Shown piece by piece: positions 32,632 through 41,648 of a DNA stretch of 64,000 bases. The notes under the pieces are model-generated. The model was not told where the DNA came from and did no database searches. It was given only the letters and a program-made list of their open reading frames with translations. The DNA is taken from the NCBI RefSeq assembly GCF_046244365.1, contig NZ_CP176395.1, forward strand, positions 5,332,001 through 5,396,000, read 5' to 3'. Each line of letters begins with the position of its first letter. Position 1 is the first letter of the stretch. The stretch comes from Paenibacillus_V sp046244365. GTDB taxonomy: Bacteria > Bacillota > Bacilli > Paenibacillales > NBRC-103111. The position numbers and the translations under genes are program-made.

Positions 32632-35172
32632 TCACATCAGCAATTGGGGATCGACGTCGATGCCGATCTGAACGTTGTGCTGTCTGCACACGTCGTCGAA
32701 CGCTTCTACGGCCTTCGCGACAAGCGAAGGAAGCTGCGAATCCCCCCGATATTTTATCATGCATTGGAAACGATATCTATCTTTGATTCTCGGAATCGGC
32801 GACGCTACCGGCCCGAGTACGTTCGAATCGTCGTGGATGCCGTATTCTTGCGCCAGCAATTCTTTGATCCGCCCGACAAGCGATTCGGCTGTTCTGACTA
32901 GCATGGGAATCTGCTCGTGCGAAATCGTAATCAAGATTAGCCGGTAATAAGGCGGGTACCCTCCCGCTTCGCGCATACGAAGCTCTTCTTGCAAAAACGC
33001 CTCATAGTCGTGTCCGCTCGCGGTGACGATGCTGTAATGCTCGGGCGTATACGTTTGGACGAACACCTCGCCCGGCAACTGATGCCGGCCTGCTCTTCCC
33101 GCTACTTGCGTCAATAACTGGAACGTACGTTCCCCAGCGCGGAAATCCGGCAAATTCAGCACCGTATCCGCCGCAATGACTCCGACTAGCGTGACGTCAG
33201 GAAAATCGAGTCCTTTGGCGACCATCTGCGTCCCAAGCAAAATATCGGCCTCGCGATTGCGGAACATCGTCAGCAGCTTCTCGTGAGAGCCCTTCTCCGT
33301 AGTCGTATCGACGTCCATCCGAATGACGCGGATACCCGGAAACAGCTTGCCGAGCTCTTCCTCGACCTTTTGCGTTCCCGTTCCAAAAAAACGGATATGC
33401 TCGCTGGCGCAGCTCGGGCAAGTTTTCGCTTGGGGCTCCGCGTAGCCGCAGTAATGGCACCTGACCGTATGCGAGCTTTGATGGTACGTAAGCGAAATAT
33501 CGCAGTGCGGGCAGCCCAGCGTATGGCCGCACTCCCGGCACATGACGAATGTCGAATAACCGCGCCGGTTCAGGAATAAAACGGCCTGTTGTTTCTTTTC
33601 TAACCGTTCTTCGATCGCTTTATACAAGGCTCTGCTGAACATGGACCGGTTTCCCTGCTTCAGCTCTTCCCGCATGTCCACCACATGCACGGGCGGAAGC
33701 GGCCTCCCCTGCACGCGCTCTTCCATCGTGAGAAGCCGGTAAGAGGAACCAAAAACGCTTTTCGTTCCTTGCGCCAGACCGGCCCGAACGACCGCGCCGC
33801 TCCGAGCAGGAGACTCGGACGCCCGGTAGTAGCTTTCCAGCGAAGGGGTCGCCGAACCGAGCACCACGGCGGCATTATGGCGGATCGCTCTTTCGATGGC
33901 AACTTCCCTGGCATGATATTTCGGACTGTCCTCTTGTTTATAGGACGTTTCATGTTCTTCATCGATAATGACAAGTCCAAGCTTCGTAAAAGGCGCAAAT
34001 ATCGCCGAACGGGCGCCGATAACGACTCGCACCTGCTTGAGGGCGATTTTACGCCATTCGTCGTAGCGTTCGCCGTTCGACAACCGGCTGTGCAGAACGG
34101 CGACTTCGCTGCCGAAACGGCCTTTAAACCGTTCCACCATCTGCGGAGTCAAAGAAATTTCCGGGACGAGCACGATCGCTTCGCGATCTTGATCCAGGCA
34201 TTGTCGGATAGCCTGCAAATAGACTTCGGTCTTCCCGCTGCCGGTTACGCCATGCAGCAAAAACACCTCGTGCCGGACTGCCGCGAGCGCATCCTGAATG
34301 GGTTCGAACACGTTTGCCTGCTCTTCCGTGAACGGGAGCGGCTGCGTCCGTTTAAACTCGCGTCCCGCGTAAGGGTCGCGGAACACTTCCGTCTCGCGGA
34401 GCTCGATCCACCCTTTGTCGGCAAGACCTTTGATCGTGCCGGCTCCGACGTTCAGCTCCAGCGCCAGCTCGGTCAACCGAACCGGCACCGGATGGCCGAT
34501 CAAATATTCGAGCACTTCCTTTTGCCGCTTTGCGCCGGCGGGAAGCATGCCCACGCATGGCTCAAGCACGGCCGGATCCTCGGGCGGAAAGACGACAAGC
34601 ACTTTTTTGGCCGAAAGCCGGTCTTTGATCGTCTGTACTTCCCGCAGCTCGCCTCCCTTGATCATCTGCTGTATTAGCGCTCCGTCTTCCGCGAATCGCT
34701 CAAGCAGCTGTTCAAGCGGCACATGTCCCTTCGACCGGACAAAACCCGCGATCTCCGCCCGGTTGTCAAACGACAGCTGGCCGAACGACATAACCGCATC
34801 GTCTTCTCCTGCCGAATCGCCCGCCGTCACATACCGCTCATATTTCGCTTTAAGCGCCCCCGGTATCATGGCTTGGAGAGCCGTAATCTCGTGACACAAG
34901 TACGTCCGGCTGATCCATCGAGCCAGTTCGACCAGCTCCGGCGTAAGGGGCGGTACCAAATCCATCACTTGGGCGATCGGCTTAAGCTTGGACGCGGCAA
35001 CGTCCGCCGTTTCCGACAAACCTACGACGAATCCCTGTACGACGCGCGGCCCGAACGGCACGCCTACGCGGCTGCCGATCCCCACCCAGCCTCGCATCGA
35101 ATCCGGAATCTTGTAATCGAACGTCCGATTCGTCTGCTTGGCCGGCACATCGACAATCACATTAGCGAACAT
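32632..35172 (-). CDS. priA: Primosomal helicase PriA
   Basis: PriA restarts collapsed replication forks. 846 residues: N-terminal 3'-DNA-binding domain (MFANVIVDVPAKQTNRTFDY), winged helix, helicase core with Walker A HGVTGSGKTEVYLQ and IDEEH, a zinc-binding insert of eight cysteines (CRECGHTLGCPHCD, then CHYCGY and CPSC), and the C-terminal domain. ATG 35172 overlaps the coaBC stop (TGATG), indicating translational coupling; the longer upstream frame has no PriA resemblance. Confidence 0.97.
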   Translation of the reverse strand: MFANVIVDVPAKQTNRTFDYKIPDSMRGWVGIGSRVGVPFGPRVVQGFVVGLSETADVAASKLKPIAQVMDLVPPLTPELVELARWISRTYLCHEITALQAMIPGALKAKYERYVTAGDSAGEDDAVMSFGQLSFDNRAEIAGFVRSKGHVPLEQLLERFAEDGALIQQMIKGGELREVQTIKDRLSAKKVLVVFPPEDPAVLEPCVGMLPAGAKRQKEVLEYLIGHPVPVRLTELALELNVGAGTIKGLADKGWIELRETEVFRDPYAGREFKRTQPLPFTEEQANVFEPIQDALAAVRHEVFLLHGVTGSGKTEVYLQAIRQCLDQDREAIVLVPEISLTPQMVERFKGRFGSEVAVLHSRLSNGERYDEWRKIALKQVRVVIGARSAIFAPFTKLGLVIIDEEHETSYKQEDSPKYHAREVAIERAIRHNAAVVLGSATPSLESYYRASESPARSGAVVRAGLAQGTKSVFGSSYRLLTMEERVQGRPLPPVHVVDMREELKQGNRSMFSRALYKAIEERLEKKQQAVLFLNRRGYSTFVMCRECGHTLGCPHCDISLTYHQSSHTVRCHYCGYAEPQAKTCPSCASEHIRFFGTGTQKVEEELGKLFPGIRVIRMDVDTTTEKGSHEKLLTMFRNREADILLGTQMVAKGLDFPDVTLVGVIAADTVLNLPDFRAGERTFQLLTQVAGRAGRHQLPGEVFVQTYTPEHYSIVTASGHDYEAFLQEELRMREAGGYPPYYRLILITISHEQIPMLVRTAESLVGRIKELLAQEYGIHDDSNVLGPVASPIPRIKDRYRFQCMIKYRGDSQLPSLVAKAVEAFDDVCRQHNVQIGIDVDPQLLM

Positions 35173-36383
35173 CAGGCCTCGCTCCCGGCGCCCGAGAGAC
35201 GATTCGCGACAAGCCGAAGCAGACGTTCCGCCACCTCGGATTTCGATAAGATCGGCATCGCTTCCAGCAAACCGTTCTTGTCGTATACGTTTACGATATT
35301 CGTATCGCTCCCGAAGCCTGCTCCCTCCTGGGAGACGTCGTTCACGACTAGCAAGTCGCAATTTTTCCGCTGCAGCTTATCCATGACGACCTGTTCGGTT
35401 GGCGCCGTTTCGGCGGCAAAGCCGACGACGAATTGATGGGTCCGGTTCGCGCCGACCGTCTGCAAAATGTCTTCATTCTTAACAAGCGTGAGCGTCATCG
35501 TTTCTTCGTTCTTCTTGATCTTTTGCTGCGCCTGAACGGCAGGACGGTAGTCCGCTACGGCAGCCGATTTGATAATGATGTCCGTCTCGTCGAGCCGCGA
35601 AATCACCGCCTTTAGCATGTCTTGAGCGGAGACGACCGGCACGGCTTTTACCCTGTCCGGAACCGCAAGCGCCGTTTTGGCGGAAACAAGCGTGACGTCC
35701 GCTCCCATGCGTTTGGCCGCTTCCGCGATGGCGTAGCCCATTTTGCCTGAGGAATCGTTAGTCAAATAACGCACCGGATCGATTCGCTCGATCGTGCCTC
35801 CTGCGGTGACAAGCACCCGTTTGCCTGCCAGCAGCTGGCGTTCGGCAAACATCCGTTCGATATAGGCGACGATCTCTTCAGGTTCCGCAAGCCGTCCTTT
35901 GCCGACATAACCGCATGCAAGCTGGCCCTCGCCGGGCTCGACAAAACGAACCCCGCGCTCCTGCAGCAGCTTCATATTGTGCTGAACGGCAGGATGCGCA
36001 TACATATGTACGTTCATGGCAGGCGCTGCGACAATCGGCGCCATCGTCGCCAGCAGCGTTGTGCTCAACATGTCGTCGGCTAATCCGTACGCCATTTTGG
36101 CCAGCATATTTGCCGTCGCCGGCGCGATTACGACTAGATCGGCATGATCCGCCAGATTGATATGGGAAACGACGGAAGCATCCTTCTCGTCGAAGGTGTC
36201 CGTGAACACGTCGTGGCGCGAAAGCGTTTGGAACGTTAACGGCGCGACGAATTGCGACGCCGATTCCGTCATGATGACGCGAACTTCGGCGCCGGCCTGG
36301 GTCAGCTTGCTGCATAAAGCCGCCGCCTTATAAGCGGCGATTCCGCCGCATACCCCGAGCAGAATCGATTTGCCTTTCAGCAT
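35172..36383 (-). CDS. coaBC: Bifunctional phosphopantothenoylcysteine decarboxylase / synthase
   Basis: Makes 4'-phosphopantetheine for coenzyme A. The N-terminal flavoprotein CoaC (about 1-190) shows GVCGGIAAYKAAAL, SHINLADHADLVVIAPATANML and the PAMNVHMY motif. The C-terminal CoaB (about 190-403) shows VLVTAGGTIERIDPVRYLTN and the later KKNEE and VGFAAET pieces. ATG 36383 has GAAGGAGG upstream. The gene is separated from rpoZ by a terminator, so it has its own promoter in a leader holding a 12-bp inverted repeat. Confidence 0.97.
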   Translation of the reverse strand: MLKGKSILLGVCGGIAAYKAAALCSKLTQAGAEVRVIMTESASQFVAPLTFQTLSRHDVFTDTFDEKDASVVSHINLADHADLVVIAPATANMLAKMAYGLADDMLSTTLLATMAPIVAAPAMNVHMYAHPAVQHNMKLLQERGVRFVEPGEGQLACGYVGKGRLAEPEEIVAYIERMFAERQLLAGKRVLVTAGGTIERIDPVRYLTNDSSGKMGYAIAEAAKRMGADVTLVSAKTALAVPDRVKAVPVVSAQDMLKAVISRLDETDIIIKSAAVADYRPAVQAQQKIKKNEETMTLTLVKNEDILQTVGANRTHQFVVGFAAETAPTEQVVMDKLQRKNCDLLVVNDVSQEGAGFGSDTNIVNVYDKNGLLEAMPILSKSEVAERLLRLVANRLSGAGSEA

Positions 36384-36402
36384 TTTCCGGCCTCCTTCTA
36401 TA

Positions 36403-36539
36403 GCCTTGCAACGCAAAATATCCCGCAGCAGCGGTTGCCGCCCGATTCGAACGGCTGATGCAGCGTATCTGCACCTGCCGAATGTTCGGTCAATTTCTTC
36501 AACAGCTGCAATCGAGAATGAACTAAGGCGTTGCAAGGC
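36403..36539. repeat. Long-range 12-bp inverted repeat in the coaBC leader
   Basis: GCCTTGCAACGC at 36403-36414 and GCGTTGCAAGGC at 36528-36539 are perfectly complementary with 113 bp between. The arms lie between the rpoZ terminator and the coaBC ribosome binding site. They could close a structured leader RNA or be two half-copies of a repeat. Confidence 0.55.
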
Positions 36540-36560
36540 GCCCCAAAATGATTGATTTCT

Positions 36561-36590
36561 AAAAAAATAACAACCTCGCGGGTTGTTATT
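36561..36590 (-). terminator. Terminator after rpoZ
   Basis: Leftward AATAACAACC-CGCGA-GGTTGTTATT followed by TTTTTAG, a perfect 10-bp stem ending the remA-gmk-rpoZ operon. Confidence 0.92.
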
Positions 36591-36595
36591 GTTCG

Positions 36596-36808
36596 TTACT
36601 TGGTTGCTTCCTTGTGAAGCTTCTCGTAATGGATATAATCCTGGTACAGCTCTTCAAGCGCTACGCCTACTTGCTTATGGGACTTCGGATTGCGGAGTTC
36701 GGATTTCGTTCCCTCGCGGAGTTTGCGCGCCCGTTTGGACACCGCGACGACGAGCGAATATTTACTGTCGACCTTGTCGAGAAGCTTATCGATCGAAGGA
36801 TACAACAT
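36596..36808 (-). CDS. rpoZ: RNA polymerase omega subunit
   Basis: 70 residues, family signature MLYPSIDKLLDKVDSKYSLV, AVSKRARKLREG and the C-terminal acidic helix. It aids RNA polymerase assembly. ATG 36808 has GAGGTGG upstream and overlaps the gmk reading frame by 23 bases, so the two are coupled. Confidence 0.96.
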   Translation of the reverse strand: MLYPSIDKLLDKVDSKYSLVVAVSKRARKLREGTKSELRNPKSHKQVGVALEELYQDYIHYEKLHKEATK

Positions 36809-37451
36809 TTTCTGCCACCTCTTCCAGCCATTTTTGAATTTTTGGCGATACGCGTTCTCTCTTGCAATGCTCAGCTGTAATAATAGCCTGAATGCGGTCG
36901 CAAGCTTTCTGCACCTCGTCGTTGACGATCGCATAGTCGTAATGCTCAAGCAGAGCCAGCTCTTCAACGGCAACGTTCATCCGGCTGCGAATGGTTTCCT
37001 CGCTCTCGGTTCCGCGCGTTTGGATCCGGTTCTGAAGCTCGTCAAGCGAAGGCGGGAGCAGAAATATGAAAATGCCCTCGGGGAACTTTTGTTTGACTTT
37101 AAGCGCCCCCTGGACTTCTATCTCCAAAATGATGTCTTTCCCCGACGCCAGCGTCTTCTCTACGAAATCGCGGGGCGTCCCGTAGAAGTTGTCGACGTAT
37201 TCCGCCCATTCGAGCAGCTCGTCGCCGGCGATCATGTTCTGAAACTGTTCTTTCGTCTTAAAAAAATAGTTGACGCCGTCGACTTCCCCTTGTCTCGGAG
37301 ATCGAGTCGTTGCGGATACCGAATAGACGAGGTCTTTGGCGCATTGCCTAAGCTGTGCGCATACCGTGCCTTTGCCTACGCCCGAAGGGCCGGAAAGCAC
37401 GATCAGAATGCCTCTTCCCTCGTTATTCAGCTGGCCATAATTATTCGTCAT
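36786..37451 (-). CDS. gmk: Guanylate kinase
   Basis: Phosphorylates GMP to GDP. 221 residues with P-loop LSGPSGVGKGT, the GMP-binding SATTRSPRQGEVDGVNYFF and lid residues. ATG 37451 is preferred (AAGGA eight bases upstream); it overlaps the last codons of remA by 11 bases. The N-terminal extension MTNNYGQLNNEGR makes it slightly longer than most homologues. Confidence 0.95.
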   Translation of the reverse strand: MTNNYGQLNNEGRGILIVLSGPSGVGKGTVCAQLRQCAKDLVYSVSATTRSPRQGEVDGVNYFFKTKEQFQNMIAGDELLEWAEYVDNFYGTPRDFVEKTLASGKDIILEIEVQGALKVKQKFPEGIFIFLLPPSLDELQNRIQTRGTESEETIRSRMNVAVEELALLEHYDYAIVNDEVQKACDRIQAIITAEHCKRERVSPKIQKWLEEVAENVVSFDR

Positions 37452-37701
37452 GATCATCGTCCTTGTTGGAAAGTCGATGAGCCACCGTTTCCGGCTGCAC
37501 CGCGGAGAGGATGACATGATCGCTGTCCGTAATGATGACGGCGCGAGTACGGCGTCCATAAGTCGCGTCGATCAGCATATGGCGGTCGCGCGCCTCCTGA
37601 ATGATCCTCTTGATCGGCGCGGATTCCGGACTGACGATCGAAATGATCCGGTTTGCGGAAACGATGTTTCCAAAGCCGATGTTAATAAGTTTGATGGCCA
37701 T
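37441..37701 (-). CDS. remA: Extracellular matrix regulator RemA (DUF370)
   Basis: RemA is a ring-forming DNA-binding protein needed for biofilm matrix operons in B. subtilis. 86 residues, the conserved MAIKLINIGFGNIVSANRI start and DATYGRRTRAVIITDSDHVILS. It precedes gmk, as in B. subtilis (ylzA). The region ahead of it contains two near-identical palindromic repeats that may bind a regulator, possibly RemA itself. Confidence 0.95.
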   Translation of the reverse strand: MAIKLINIGFGNIVSANRIISIVSPESAPIKRIIQEARDRHMLIDATYGRRTRAVIITDSDHVILSAVQPETVAHRLSNKDDDHDE

Positions 37702-37719
37702 TGTTTTCCTCCTAAAAGT

Positions 37720-37827
37720 TTTCCGTTAGGAAAGTCGACGTCTTGGCATGAGCTAGGTTTTTCTTATTGCCAGAAAAACGGCGTCGTCAGCGTCAACTCG
37801 AACCTTTCCGAAAGGAAAGTTGGCGTC
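37720..37827. repeat. Paired palindromic repeats ahead of remA
   Basis: Two copies of a 23-bp unit at 37720-37742 and 37805-37827 differ at four positions. Each begins with the palindrome TTTCC-4 nt-GGAAA and ends with AGTYGRCGTC. They are 85 bp apart, start to start, the first covering the region just upstream of the remA ribosome site. Confidence 0.6.
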
Positions 37828-37971
37828 GTTTGCGTCGAATTTGAATGAAATGAAGACAATGATTCAGTGTTGCCGTTCGCTGTTTGGCCTATACACGGTT
37901 GAAACGAACGATTTTGCGAACGTACAAGTATATACGCTGAAATCGGAAAAACGTTCCATGTTTCCGATCGT

Positions 37972-38859
37972 TTATTCGACATTTTGCACTTGCTCGCGCA
38001 TTTTCTCAAGCTCCGCTTTCATGGCGACGACATATCCGGCAATGAGAGCGTCGTTCGCCTTCGAACCGATCGTATTCACTTCGCGGTTCATTTCCTGCAG
38101 CAAGAAATCAAGCCTTCTGCCCGGCGGTTCTCCCCCGTCGATCAATTGCGCAAACTGAATGAAATGGCTCGCAAGCCTTGTCAGTTCCTCGTCAATATTG
38201 GATCTGTCCGCAAATACGGCCGCTTCGGCGATAACCCTGCCTTCGTCCAGCGGAATGCCCTCTAGCAATTCCGCCAACCTGCCGCGCAGCCTGCTCCTGT
38301 ACTCGTCAGCCACCTGCTGAGCTCTCCCCCGCACCGAACGGCATAGTTTCTCCATTTCGGCAAGCCGGCTCCTCAGATCCGTTCGCAAGTGGAGGCCTTC
38401 CGCTTCGCGCATGCTCATCAGTTGGCCGAGCGCTTCTTGCAAGCAAGCCTGCAGCTCAGATTCGAGAACGTCTGCGTCCGAGGTTTCCGCTTCACCCAGT
38501 CGAAGGAGCTGCGGAATTTGCAGCAAATCGGCAATGCGAATCGTTTCCGAAAGTCCGAACCTTTCCTTTAACCGTTCGGCCGCTTGAACGTATGCATCGG
38601 CAAGCGACCAGTCGATGTCGACCTTCTGACCGGCAGAAGCTTCCCGCTCCACCGTCACGTAAACGTCGACGCGCCCGCGCTTGATCGACTGCTGAACGGT
38701 CTTCTTCAAAGCATCCTCGAAGGGCTGCGCCTCACGGGGCAGCCTGATGACAATTTCGGCGTACCGGTGGTTGACCGAACGCGCGTCGATATGCAGCCGA
38801 TAACCGCCGGCATTGCGCGTCGCTTGGCCGAACCCGGTCATACTGACGATCACCCGCAT
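37972..38859 (-). CDS. yicC: YicC/YloC family endoribonuclease
   Basis: YicC proteins are endoribonucleases acting on structured or small RNAs. 295 residues: N-terminal SMTGFGQA with the RSVNHRYAEI segment and a C-terminal DUF1732 part (RLDFLLQEMNREVNTIGSKAND). ATG 38859 was taken; GTG 38862 and GTG 38853 are close alternatives. It follows yitJ by 31 bp and lies upstream of remA, the Bacillales order. Confidence 0.93.
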   Translation of the reverse strand: MRVIVSMTGFGQATRNAGGYRLHIDARSVNHRYAEIVIRLPREAQPFEDALKKTVQQSIKRGRVDVYVTVEREASAGQKVDIDWSLADAYVQAAERLKERFGLSETIRIADLLQIPQLLRLGEAETSDADVLESELQACLQEALGQLMSMREAEGLHLRTDLRSRLAEMEKLCRSVRGRAQQVADEYRSRLRGRLAELLEGIPLDEGRVIAEAAVFADRSNIDEELTRLASHFIQFAQLIDGGEPPGRRLDFLLQEMNREVNTIGSKANDALIAGYVVAMKAELEKMREQVQNVE

Positions 38860-38890
38860 CACATCCCAACCATTTTAATTCATTTTACCT

Positions 38891-40810
38891 CTAGGGACAA
38901 GAGGAAATCCGTTTTGCGCCCGTCTTCTCCCAAATGTACTGCGTCAGCTCCGCCGTCATCTCGTAGAACATCATCGGAGTCATTAAATAAATGCCTTTGA
39001 AGTAAGGGATAATTTCATCGATCAGTTCCTTGGCGATTTCCACCCCGGCGCGCCGGCCTTCCTCACCCTCAAGACCGGCCATCCGTTTGCGCGTCGCTTC
39101 CGCGATGCGGATACCGGGCACTTCGTTATGCAAATATTCGGCGTTGCGCCCGCTGATGAGCGGCATGATGCCGATATAGATCGGCGCCGAAATATGTTTG
39201 GTCATATTGTACAGTTTTTCCACGATTGCGAGGTCGTAGACCGGCTGCGTCATAAAATAGTCGGCGCCGGCTTCGATTTTTTTCTCCATCCGCTGGACCG
39301 CTTTCTCCAAATATTTCACATTCGGATCGAAGGCCGAGCCGACGACGAATTTCGCTTTCTCTTTTAGCTGCTTGCCGGAGAAGGCCAGGCCGTCGTTCAA
39401 CTGCTTCGTCATGCGGATCAAGTCGAAGGAGGTCATGTCGTAAACCGAGCTGGCGCCCGGTAAATCGCCGACACGTGCCGGATCTCCGGTTATAGCCAGC
39501 ACGTGATCAATGTCGAGCGCATGCAGCCCCATAAGATGCGACTGCGTCCCGATCGAATTGCGGTCGCGGCACGCGATGTGCAGAAGCGGACGTACGCCCA
39601 GCTTCTCCTTGACCAAGTACCCGGTCGACACATTGCTCATGCGCGTTTGCGCAAGCGAGTTGTCGGCCATCGAAATGGCGTCCACGCCGGCGTCGCGAAG
39701 CGCAGCCGCGCCCTTCATGAATTTCTCGACCGACAAACCGCGCGGTGAGTCGAATTCGACGATGACGGTATGCCGTGTTTTCGCAAGCTCCACCAGCGAC
39801 AGCTCGTCGTCATGCTCGTCTCCGCAAACGCAAGGCTGCGGCGCAGCTTCTGCATTCGGCTCTGCCGAGACTTCGGCCGGCACGGCGGGTTCCGCCTGCG
39901 GCGAGGCCGTCTCGGCAGCCGATTCCTGCACGGGTGCAGCCGGGACGCCCGCAGCCAGCGCCTGCGCAATCGCCGCGACATGATCGGGCGTCGTTCCGCA
40001 GCAGCCGCCGATAATGCGCGCGCCCAGCGCTGCAAAACGGCCTGCCATCGAGCCGAAATACTCCGGCGGCGCCGAATACGTATAACGGCCGTCCACCAGT
40101 TTCGGCAGTCCCGCGTTCGGATAAACCGAAAACGGAACGCCCGGAATCGGGGTCAGCTTCTCCAGCGCCCGGAGAATGCCGTTCGGTCCGCTGTGGCAGT
40201 TGAAGCCGACAACGTCCGCCCCCTCGCCGGCAAGCTGCGCGAAAGCCGTATCCAGCTGAACGCCGTCGCGCGTCACACCGCTGTCTTCCGTCACGAACTG
40301 GCAAATGACCGGCAGCTGCGTCAAACTTCTGGCGATCCGCAGCGCAGCCAGCATTTCGTCGTGATCGTAAAACGTCTCGAGCAGCAGACCGTCGGCCCCG
40401 GCATCGAGCAATGCGGTCATCTGCTCGCGAAAGTCGTTCTCGAGCTGCTCGTTCACGATGGAGCGGCGTCTGCCCGAACGAATCGAGCCGATGGCGCCGA
40501 CCACATAAGCATCGCTCCCTACAGCTTTACGTGCCAGTTCAACGCCTGCGCGGTTAATTGCGGCAACGTCTTGCTCGAGTCCGAACTTGGACAGCTTCTC
40601 CCGATTGGCGGTGTAAGTGTTCGTTTCAATCAGCCTCGCGCCCGCTTCATAGTACCTGCGGTGAACATCGGCTATAACTTCAGGCTGGGTAATGTTCAAT
40701 TCCTCATACGAAATGCCTACCGGCAAACCCAATTGGTACAAATACGTACCCATCGCTCCGTCTCCGGTCAATGTGCGCTCCTTGAGCGCTTGGCGCAAGT
40801 CCTGCTTCAT
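38891..40810 (-). CDS. yitJ: Bifunctional homocysteine S-methyltransferase / methylenetetrahydrofolate reductase
   Basis: The product has 639 residues. The N-terminal homocysteine methyltransferase has the zinc cysteines C205 (GFNCHSGP), C270 and C271 (GGCCGTTP). The C-terminal MetF-type reductase starts near 345 (HTVIVEFDSPRGLSVEKFM). An Ala/Pro/Glu linker of about 50 residues (290-340) joins them and includes a CVCGD motif followed by HDDE. In B. subtilis yitJ is under an S-box riboswitch; here it follows dapF with one base between, and no S-box is seen. ATG 40810 is placed behind AGGATCGTAAG. Confidence 0.93.
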   Translation of the reverse strand: MKQDLRQALKERTLTGDGAMGTYLYQLGLPVGISYEELNITQPEVIADVHRRYYEAGARLIETNTYTANREKLSKFGLEQDVAAINRAGVELARKAVGSDAYVVGAIGSIRSGRRRSIVNEQLENDFREQMTALLDAGADGLLLETFYDHDEMLAALRIARSLTQLPVICQFVTEDSGVTRDGVQLDTAFAQLAGEGADVVGFNCHSGPNGILRALEKLTPIPGVPFSVYPNAGLPKLVDGRYTYSAPPEYFGSMAGRFAALGARIIGGCCGTTPDHVAAIAQALAAGVPAAPVQESAAETASPQAEPAVPAEVSAEPNAEAAPQPCVCGDEHDDELSLVELAKTRHTVIVEFDSPRGLSVEKFMKGAAALRDAGVDAISMADNSLAQTRMSNVSTGYLVKEKLGVRPLLHIACRDRNSIGTQSHLMGLHALDIDHVLAITGDPARVGDLPGASSVYDMTSFDLIRMTKQLNDGLAFSGKQLKEKAKFVVGSAFDPNVKYLEKAVQRMEKKIEAGADYFMTQPVYDLAIVEKLYNMTKHISAPIYIGIMPLISGRNAEYLHNEVPGIRIAEATRKRMAGLEGEEGRRAGVEIAKELIDEIIPYFKGIYLMTPMMFYEMTAELTQYIWEKTGAKRISSCP

Positions 40811-40811
40811 C

Positions 40812-41648
40812 TTACGATCCTACCGTTCCGCGGAACACTTCTTGAGCGGGTCCGGTCATATAGACGTGGTTGTCTTCCTCGTTCCATTCGATGAACAAGT
40901 CGCCGCCTTTCAATGAAACGGTCGCCTTGCGGTCCGTCAAACCGTTCAGAACCGAGGAAACGAGCGTTGCGCACGCCCCGGTTCCGCATGCTAGCGTCGG
41001 CCCCGCACCGCGCTCCCAGACGCGCATATCGGCATAATCGCGCGATTTGACCGTAACGAATTCAACGTTGATTTTACGCGGGAACAGCGGGTGGGTTTCC
41101 AGCTTCGGTCCCCAAGCGTTCAAATCGAAATGGACGGCATCGTCGACATAAATGACACAGTGCGGATTCCCCATGGATACTGCGGTAAACGTGAATTCGC
41201 GTCCGTCCACTTCGATCGGATGGCCGAGCACGACGTCTTGATCGATCGTCGTCGGCACCTGGGTTCCTTTCAGGATCGGTTGCCCCATATCGACGCGTAC
41301 CGTCGCCACTTTGCCGTTCTGCACGCTAAGCTGCACCCTTTGCACGCCGGCGCCGATCGTTTCGATCGTAATTTCGTCTTTGGCGATCATCCCGTGATCG
41401 TAAACGTATTTGGAAACGCAGCGGATCGCATTGCCGCATTGCTCCGCTTCCGAACCGTCGGAATTCATAATGCGCATCATAAAATCGGCCTTCTCCGAAG
41501 GCAAAATATAGACCAGTCCATCCGCCCCGATTCCGAAAAACCGGTTGCAGAGCTCGACGGCGAGCGCGGACGCGTTATCCGGAAGCTTCGGTTCCCCTGC
41601 CACTACGATAAAATCATTGCCCAATCCATGCATTTTCGTAAATTCCAT
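40812..41648 (-). CDS. dapF: Diaminopimelate epimerase
   Basis: Converts LL- to meso-diaminopimelate for lysine and peptidoglycan. 278 residues, both active-site cysteines in EQCGNAIRC (C71) and in LACGTGACA near residue 220, N-terminal MHGLGNDFIVV. ATG 41648 has GGGAGTGGGG upstream. Cotranscription with yitJ is implied by spacing. Confidence 0.96.
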   Translation of the reverse strand: MEFTKMHGLGNDFIVVAGEPKLPDNASALAVELCNRFFGIGADGLVYILPSEKADFMMRIMNSDGSEAEQCGNAIRCVSKYVYDHGMIAKDEITIETIGAGVQRVQLSVQNGKVATVRVDMGQPILKGTQVPTTIDQDVVLGHPIEVDGREFTFTAVSMGNPHCVIYVDDAVHFDLNAWGPKLETHPLFPRKINVEFVTVKSRDYADMRVWERGAGPTLACGTGACATLVSSVLNGLTDRKATVSLKGGDLFIEWNEEDNHVYMTGPAQEVFRGTVGS

